From an uncultured Dorea sp. (lineage in GTDB: Bacteria; Bacillota; Clostridia; Lachnospirales; Lachnospiraceae), in assembly GCA_910579925.1 (NCBI GenBank), contig CAJTVY010000030.1, forward strand, positions 1-43,490: a stretch of 43,490 bases of DNA, written 5' to 3'. The stretch's first letter is position 1; each line of letters begins with the position of its first letter. Positions 38,805 through 43,490 of the stretch are shown piece by piece. The position numbers and the translations under genes are program-made. Below the pieces are notes generated by a model. The model saw nothing but the letters and a program-made list of their open reading frames with translations, did not search any database and had not been told where the DNA came from.

Positions 38805-39497
38805 ATGAAAGACAGAACAATAAGAAAAAATATCTGGTGCCGTCTGGCTTATGGTTATTTGAAAATACTGGAAAAGACGGTGCGTATTGAGTGGCAGCAG
38901 CCGGAACAGTTTTCAGGCCACAATGTGGTGGGCTTCTGGCATGAGGACAGTATGGCTATGAATCTGATACTGAAAGCCAGTAAGAATGCGGCGGTTTCAG
39001 TCCTGGTTACGCCGGATGAACAGGGAGATTATATTCGTTATCTTCTTAAGAAGTGCGGCAAAGAAGCGGTGGGGATCGGATATGGATTCTGTAATGCAGG
39101 TACGTTGAAGGAAATCCTTAAGTCTCTTAAGGATACGAAAAGGAGCGTGGCCATTGCCATGGACGGCCCCTTTGGACCAAGGCATATCCCGAAGAAACTG
39201 ACGTATTTTCTCTCGGAGAAGAGCCAGACGGAACTGGTGGGAATCACCATATCTTATTCGAAGGAGATTTCGCTGGCCGGACGGTGGGATCATTGCCATA
39301 TACCGCTTCCATTTTCAAAGATTACGGTGCGCATCGATGGCTATGGAGTGGCCTCCTGTCAGCATCCGCCCCAGATTCGGTTATACCAGGATGAACGGAA
39401 ATGTAGTATAATGTCTATGGACAGGCTTTTGACTCAGCAGGGGACGGTTATCGAAGGTATATCATCAGGGCTTGTGGGTCAGAGACAGAGGATATAA
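38805..39497 (+). CDS. DUF374 / lysophospholipid acyltransferase-like protein
   Basis: A 230-residue protein with the DUF374 pattern: GFWHEDSMAMN near 43-53 (in place of the HxxxxD of acyltransferases), VTPDEQGDYIRYLLKKCGKE, and AIAMDGPFGPRHIPKKLTYF near 116-135. The family is related to lysophospholipid and lipid A acyltransferases, so acyl transfer onto an envelope lipid is inferred. No clear membrane anchor apart from a weak hydrophobic N-terminal stretch. It lies 32 bases after dedA and 51 bases before the response regulator, in the same operon. Confidence 0.85.
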   Translation: MKDRTIRKNIWCRLAYGYLKILEKTVRIEWQQPEQFSGHNVVGFWHEDSMAMNLILKASKNAAVSVLVTPDEQGDYIRYLLKKCGKEAVGIGYGFCNAGTLKEILKSLKDTKRSVAIAMDGPFGPRHIPKKLTYFLSEKSQTELVGITISYSKEISLAGRWDHCHIPLPFSKITVRIDGYGVASCQHPPQIRLYQDERKCSIMSMDRLLTQQGTVIEGISSGLVGQRQRI

Positions 39498-39548
39498 TGA
39501 GGAATGCCTGCTACAGGTATTTACTGCATAGAAAGGAATCATACAGCA

Positions 39549-40265
39549 ATGGAGAAAAATCAGATCAATCATGTACTAATTGTAGAGGATGACAGAGAAA
39601 TACGCGAAGGCGTGGAGATATATCTAAGGAGTCAGGGATACGAAGTGTTCCAGGCGGCGGACGGGGTGGAAGGTCTTGCAGTCATTGAGCGGGAAGAGAT
39701 TCACCTGGCGATTGTGGACGTAATGATGCCCAGGATGGACGGAATACAGATGACGATAAAGTTAAGGGAGAAGCATGACTTTCCGGTGCTGTTTCTGTCG
39801 GCAAAATCCGAAGAAGTGGATAAGATTCTGGGGCTTAACATGGGGGCGGACGACTATGTGACCAAACCGTTTACTCCCATGGAACTACTGGCCAGGGTGA
39901 ATTCGCAGATGCGCAGATACCGGAAGTTCCTGGAGAAGTTAGGAGACAAGGAGAACGGGGGTAATGTCCACATCATCGGAGGACTTGAAATCAACGAGGA
40001 TTCTGTGGAGGCTTTTGTTGACGGGGAGCCGGTAAAGCTGACGCCCATTGAGTACAAGATACTGCTTCTGTTGATGAAGAATCCTGGAAGGGTATTCTCG
40101 GCGGAGGAGATCTACGAGAGGGTGTGGAACGAACGGGCGGTGAACACGGACACCATTATGGTTCATGTGAGAAATATCCGTGAGAAGATAGAGATTAATC
40201 CAAAAGATCCAAAATATTTGAAGGTGGTGTGGGGAGTTGGGTACAAAATTGAAAAGCAGCCGTAA
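39549..40265 (+). CDS. OmpR/VanR-type response regulator
   Basis: A 238-residue regulator from ATG 39549 (AAGGAA 10 bases upstream; the ATG at 39504 lacks a ribosome site). Receiver domain: D14/D15, phospho-acceptor D57 in IVDVMMPR, S84 and K106 in TKPF. The winged helix (about 135-236) has TPIEYKILLLL and NTDTIMVHVRNIREKI. A TATAAT lies at 39493-39498, so an internal promoter is possible. The kinase gene overlaps its end by 29 bases. The 11-base-period direct repeat ahead of dedA is a candidate target. Confidence 0.93.
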   Translation: MEKNQINHVLIVEDDREIREGVEIYLRSQGYEVFQAADGVEGLAVIEREEIHLAIVDVMMPRMDGIQMTIKLREKHDFPVLFLSAKSEEVDKILGLNMGADDYVTKPFTPMELLARVNSQMRRYRKFLEKLGDKENGGNVHIIGGLEINEDSVEAFVDGEPVKLTPIEYKILLLLMKNPGRVFSAEEIYERVWNERAVNTDTIMVHVRNIREKIEINPKDPKYLKVVWGVGYKIEKQP

Positions 40266-42309
40266 GCTTACAATTATTTTAATCATCATGTCAGTTGTGA
40301 TACCGGCGTTCTTTATGATGAACCAGTATTGGAACTGGTATACAATTTCAGAGGCAGAGGTGGAAAATGAGGGTCATTCAATCGTGGTATCGGAGGATTT
40401 CTTAAGGACATTTCTGGATGCAGGCTATATCCTTTACAACCTGGAGCCTGGCGGGGACAATGACCAGGAGGAAGTAAAGCAGGTTCTCAAGGAGAATAGT
40501 GGGGAAATGACGGCTTATGAGAGGATTTACCCATTTCTGGATTACCGGGTGAAGGATAAGAATGGGAAGGACGTCGCAAAGAGCACTGCGGATTCTGAAC
40601 GGACGGTGACGGAAAATAATCTCTCTTCCTTTGCGCTTGGGATGGTTATTACCTATGACGAGTATGGAGAAATTGATGTACAGATCAAAGAAGGAGAGTT
40701 TAAGTCGGAGCAGAGCGTGGCGTTTCGGGAGGTCATCAGTGAATATGAGGCTTCGGAGTGGGGAATTGAAAGCTATGTCGAAGAGACGGGTGAGTGGGAG
40801 ACAATCCAGCTGGAGAAACCGAGGAACCGGACGTATCTCTATGGAATGACAGAAGAAAATCTCCAGTCTTATATTGATTCTTATGGTTATACAGGATATG
40901 AGGCCTTCCAGTCCATCACAAATCTTGTGATTATCATGGTTCTGGCGGTGGCGGCGCTTGCGTGGCTGCTTCCTGCCCTTCCGGTATGGTATCATGCAGA
41001 AATGCGGATACTGAAGGCTCCTCTGGAAGTTACGGCGCTTGTATTTATTGTTATGATCGAGATTCTTGGAGAAAATCTGTGGCGGATTGCAGAGCGGTCC
41101 ATGGGACTGCCTGATATCCTGGATTTTTTGATCTGGTCAATTGTTTTTGCCGTCACATTCTGGGCGGCGGCATGCTTAAGGCAGGTGTATACATTGGGTG
41201 TTGGAACGTATCTAAGAGAACGGACATGGTGTGTCCGGTACTGGCAGTATATTCGCAGGGCGTGGGTATTGATTGTTGAAAAGGTAAAAGGATGGATTCA
41301 CCACTGTTATCATTTTATAGACCGGATAGATCTAAGAGAGAAGAATAACCGGACGATTTTCAAGATTGTGGCGGTCAACTTTATTGTCCTGGCATTACTT
41401 TGTACTCTGTGGGTCGGCGGGATCTTCCTGCTGGTAATCTACTCGGCAGCGCTCTTCTGGCTGCTTCAGAAATATTTTCATGAATTGCAGGAGAAATACA
41501 GGGTTCTGCTGAAGGCCACCGGAGAGATTGCGAAGGGGAACCTGGATGTGGAGATTACGGAAGATCTGGGGATTTTCAGTCCCTTTAAACAGGAGATTCA
41601 GAAGATCCAGACCGGTTTTAAGAAAGCGGTGGATGAGGAAGTTAAGAGCCAGCGCATGAAAACGGAACTGATCACCAATGTTTCCCATGACTTGAAGACG
41701 CCTCTGACGGCGATTATCACGTATGTGAATCTGCTGAAGGATGAGAAGGATGAAGAAAAACGTAAGGATTATGTCGCCGTGCTGGAGAGAAAGTCGCTGC
41801 GGCTGAAGGTTCTGATTGAGGATCTTTTCGAGGTCAGTAAGGCCAGCAGTAAGAACGTGACTTTAAATATTGTGGATGTGGACGTGGTGAACCTGTTCAA
41901 GCAGGTGAAACTTGAGATGGAGGATAAGATTGCAGAGGCAGATCTGGATTTCCGTTGTGCATATCCAGAAGAGAAGGTGAATGCGCTGCTCGACAGTCAG
42001 AAGACGTACAGGGTATTTGAAAATCTTCTGGTTAATATTGTGAAGTATGCCATGCCCCATACCAGAGTATATATTGAGATTGCGAAGGAAGAGGGGGAAG
42101 CGGTTGTCAGGATGAAGAATGTGTCTGCGGCGGAACTGGATTTTAATACAGACGAGATCACGGAACGGTTCGTTCGGGGGGATGCGTCCAGGAACACGGA
42201 AAGGTCGGGACTTGGTCTTGCGATTGTGAAGAGTTTCGTGGAACTGCAGAAAGGGAAGTTCAGGATTGAGACGGAGGCGGATCTGTTTAAGGTGGAAGTA
42301 AGGTTCTGA
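40237..42309 (+). CDS. Multi-spanning sensor histidine kinase
   Basis: The 690-residue kinase begins at TTG 40237, 29 bases inside the regulator gene, with GGGGAG just ahead. Membrane segments are at about 11-28, then an extracellular loop (about 30-225), then about 226-247, 263-278, 295-313 and a long pair at 376-411. A HAMP-like stretch (about 412-470) leads to HisKA with H484 in NVSHDLKTPLTAI, and the HATPase has FENLLVNIVKYA and RSGLGLAIVKSF; the classic G1 DxG box is absent, as in related VanS-like kinases. The wide membrane part and a loop of nearly 200 residues suggest dual sensing. It ends at a stem-loop. Confidence 0.92.
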   Translation: MGTKLKSSRKLTIILIIMSVVIPAFFMMNQYWNWYTISEAEVENEGHSIVVSEDFLRTFLDAGYILYNLEPGGDNDQEEVKQVLKENSGEMTAYERIYPFLDYRVKDKNGKDVAKSTADSERTVTENNLSSFALGMVITYDEYGEIDVQIKEGEFKSEQSVAFREVISEYEASEWGIESYVEETGEWETIQLEKPRNRTYLYGMTEENLQSYIDSYGYTGYEAFQSITNLVIIMVLAVAALAWLLPALPVWYHAEMRILKAPLEVTALVFIVMIEILGENLWRIAERSMGLPDILDFLIWSIVFAVTFWAAACLRQVYTLGVGTYLRERTWCVRYWQYIRRAWVLIVEKVKGWIHHCYHFIDRIDLREKNNRTIFKIVAVNFIVLALLCTLWVGGIFLLVIYSAALFWLLQKYFHELQEKYRVLLKATGEIAKGNLDVEITEDLGIFSPFKQEIQKIQTGFKKAVDEEVKSQRMKTELITNVSHDLKTPLTAIITYVNLLKDEKDEEKRKDYVAVLERKSLRLKVLIEDLFEVSKASSKNVTLNIVDVDVVNLFKQVKLEMEDKIAEADLDFRCAYPEEKVNALLDSQKTYRVFENLLVNIVKYAMPHTRVYIEIAKEEGEAVVRMKNVSAAELDFNTDEITERFVRGDASRNTERSGLGLAIVKSFVELQKGKFRIETEADLFKVEVRF

Positions 42310-42315
42310 AAATAT

Positions 42316-42347
42316 GGGACGCTGCAGAGGTGAGTCTGCGGCGTCCC
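42316..42347. terminator. Stem-loop between convergent genes after the kinase
   Basis: A 13-bp stem GGGACGCTGCAGA/TCTGCGGCGTCCC with one G-T pair. It lacks a strong T tract on the plus strand but has ATATTTT on the minus strand, where it could terminate the small gene at 42356-42547. Confidence 0.6.
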
Positions 42348-42355
42348 GATCTGAG

Positions 42356-42547
42356 TTATTCTTTAAATTTATCAATGTCCGCCAGATTTACGCCTGCGAC
42401 AGTGAGGATTGCTTTTAAGGAAAGGTATTCTTCCTTTAATTCTGCGAATGTTTCTGAGGCGTTTTCTTTTTTGGCAAGCATCATATATTTCTGAATCTTT
42501 TTAAAATCATCAATAGCGGTTTTTGTAATTTCTAAACCATTGGGCAT
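42356..42547 (-). CDS. Small conserved helical protein of unknown function
   Basis: A 63-residue, highly charged helical protein: MPNGLEITKTAIDDFKKIQK at the start, then a SETFAELKEEYLSLKAILT stretch and NLADIDKFKE at the end. No membrane segment or known motif. The ribosome site AGGAGGTGA ahead of ATG 42547 is very strong, which makes this a convincing gene despite its size. It is convergent with the histidine kinase. I recall similar small proteins in Lachnospiraceae but cannot verify this. Confidence 0.7.
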   Translation of the reverse strand: MPNGLEITKTAIDDFKKIQKYMMLAKKENASETFAELKEEYLSLKAILTVAGVNLADIDKFKE

Positions 42548-42756
42548 AGTGTCACCTCCTAAGAATCTGATATGCGTTGTAAAAATATAAACTGTGTATA
42601 TGAATCTATCTATAGTATACTTAGAAATATATAAAATAGCAATTGATTTTTATTATGTGAGAATATCGGCTTATGATAAACCGGTCATAAAAAGTAAGAT
42701 GATTTATTCGCAGATCTGTGATAGAATTGTTTTAGGCGAGAAGGAAGGTGAAGATC

Positions 42757-42957
42757 ATGAGCAGGAGATACAAAGTTTTAGTTAGTATAATAGCAATAGT
42801 ATGCAGTATGCTTGCAGCTAGTATAGGATGCGGATTTGTTGGCGGTTCAGACTTGACGTTTCCGCAGAGATTTCTTTGTAATTTCGTTTTTTCGATGCAA
42901 TTTTTAGCAACTGTATGGTGTGTAATTGCTTTATTTCGCAAGGATTCAACGAAGTAG
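42757..42957 (+). CDS. Small membrane protein (66 aa)
   Basis: A 66-residue protein with two hydrophobic segments (about 6-24 and 42-61), a glycine-rich turn GCGFVGG and a basic end (FRKDSTK). The ATG at 42757 has AAGGAAGG eight bases upstream; the frame can also start at GTG 42748. No family recognised. Base composition here is AT-richer than the neighbouring housekeeping genes. The preceding 200 bases (42548-42756) hold no supported gene. Confidence 0.55.
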   Translation: MSRRYKVLVSIIAIVCSMLAASIGCGFVGGSDLTFPQRFLCNFVFSMQFLATVWCVIALFRKDSTK

Positions 42958-43035
42958 GCATGACGGTAAGCTTTACGAAAATAAGTCTGTATACGAAAAG
43001 TTTTATGATACAATCAAAAGAAAGGATTTGAACAT

Positions 43036-43110
43036 ATGGGACTGGCGGAGACGGAGCGAAGGAAAGATGAGAGAATATTGGCGGAAATCTTTGAAGGAGT
43101 TGACCTGTAA
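43036..43110 (+). CDS. Possible 24-residue peptide
   Basis: MGLAETERRKDERILAEIFE continues for four more residues, ending GVDL before a TAA. AAAGGA lies nine bases upstream. It is charged and helical. The same bases carry a 67-codon frame from 42926 that looks less likely because it starts inside the preceding gene. No homology recognised; it may be a remnant of a larger gene or chance. Confidence 0.25.
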   Translation: MGLAETERRKDERILAEIFEGVDL

Positions 43111-43129
43111 ATGTAGAAAAAGAATCTGA

Positions 43130-43158
43130 TTGACAAATTCTCTGATATCGCATATGAT
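43130..43158 (+). promoter_or_regulatory. Promoter of the T-box operon
   Basis: Consensus TTGACA (43130-43135), 17-base spacer, TATGAT (43153-43158). A second -10-like TATAAT at 43158-43163 would give a 22-base spacer and is less likely. Confidence 0.75.
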
Positions 43159-43164
43159 ATAATA

Positions 43165-43443
43165 TACATGGAGTATATGACAAAGACATAGAACGGAAAG
43201 AGTAGCAGATTATGAATCCAAAAGAGAGAAGCTGTCACCGGCTGAAAGCAGCTTTGGGAGGAGGTCTGTGAAGTGCATCCGGGAGTCGATCTGGTGAAAG
43301 AATGGGGAAGGTTTCAGTAGCCGGGTACGGGATTACACACGTTACGTGTATCTGAGCGGAGGACGTTTGTAAGATTCGTTCTCTATGAGAGTGGAACCGC
43401 GGAGTGATGCTTCGTCTCTTGTTATGAGAGGCGGAGTTTTTTT
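43165..43443 (+). promoter_or_regulatory. T-box leader (tRNA-sensing riboswitch), probably specific for cysteine
   Basis: T-box leaders read the charging state of one tRNA and decide between a terminator and an antiterminator. The T-box sequence GTGGAACCGCGG is at 43391-43402. AGAGTAG near 43198-43204 and AGAGAG near 43223-43228 fit Stem I motifs, with lower-stem pairing CAGAT (43206-43210) / ATCTG (43289-43293). A stem III ACACG/CGTGT is visible. The likely specifier loop reads GTGAAGTGCATCC; by analogy with GAAC-TAC-A in tyrS leaders, the codon is TGC (43274-43276), cysteine. GTG (valine), one register earlier, is the alternative. The controlled gene is outside the window. Confidence 0.85.
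43410..43443 (+). terminator. Regulated terminator of the T-box leader
   Basis: CTTCGTCTCT (43410-43419) pairs with AGAGGCGGAG (43427-43436), including two G-T pairs, followed by seven T. Upstream GTGGAACCGCGG would form the competing antiterminator with uncharged tRNA. Confidence 0.88.
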
Positions 43444-43490
43444 ATCTTATAGGAAAGACCTTGTCACGCTAACGCATGAAAGTATCTTTC

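Noticed and set aside
42594..42785. 63-codon frame ahead of the small membrane protein
   Set aside because: No ribosome site, overlaps the better supported gene at 42757, and has AT-rich random-looking translation.
43476..43490. ATG at 43476 as the start of the T-box-controlled gene
   Set aside because: Only five codons are visible and no ribosome site lies at the right distance, so it cannot be supported.

Overview
This 43.5 kb window looks like a stretch of chromosome from an anaerobic, low-to-mid GC Gram-positive of the Clostridia, most likely the family Lachnospiraceae. This is inferred from gene content and order (ruvAB-zapA-U32 protein; a SEDS/PBP pair; DUF2953-gerW; pyrH-frr-uppS-cdsA-dxr-rseP), the strong AGGAGG-type ribosome binding sites, frequent GTG/TTG starts, a sporulation gene (gerW/ytfJ) and a T-box leader. 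No species can be named from the sequence alone.

Layout. 1-9.9 kb: a truncated Gx-transporter gene, ruvAB, zapA with its own promoter, a U32 protein, a SEDS glycosyltransferase overlapping its class B penicillin-binding protein, then a small conserved gene, DUF2953 and gerW, ending with a 52-residue hydrophobic protein. 10.1-14.6 kb: a five-gene module (ABC ATPase, ABC-2 permease, a membrane-anchored protein with an HExxH zinc-protease signature, response regulator, histidine kinase). 14.7-23.5 kb: tRNA-Thr(GGT), glnS, a MocR-type regulator without its PLP lysine, a GH25-LysM lysozyme, a methyltransferase, hslO, nadE and a C_GCAxxG_C_C protein. 23.5-28 kb: a tandem 43-bp repeat, a minus-strand receiver-(p)ppGpp synthetase fusion, a divergent MATE exporter, and a minus-strand putP behind a perfect consensus promoter with two palindromic operators. 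28.3-33.5 kb: a housekeeping run pyrH-frr-uppS-cdsA-dxr-rseP linking translation, undecaprenyl/phospholipid and isoprenoid synthesis. 33.5-38.1 kb: a MerR regulator with a ferredoxin-type aldo/keto reductase, a divergent XRE regulator plus a catalytically dead ImmA/IrrE-like protein, ispF with a Cys-rich tail, and an acetyltransferase. 38.2-42.3 kb: DedA, a DUF374 acyltransferase and a second two-component system. 42.3-43.5 kb: small genes in AT-rich DNA, then a T-box leader, probably cysteine-specific, whose gene lies beyond the window.

The most unusual items are the receiver-alarmone synthetase fusion (23603-24673), the XRE/pseudo-ImmA pair whose TTCGAA operator sites overlap the ispF promoter (35251-36419), the undescribed HExxH protein inside an ABC/two-component module (11542-12516), and a dispersed hairpin repeat present as a perfect tandem pair at 23.5 kb and as a relative in the zapA leader. 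No prophage, insertion sequence, CRISPR array or rRNA was seen. All functional statements come from reading motifs; no database search was possible.
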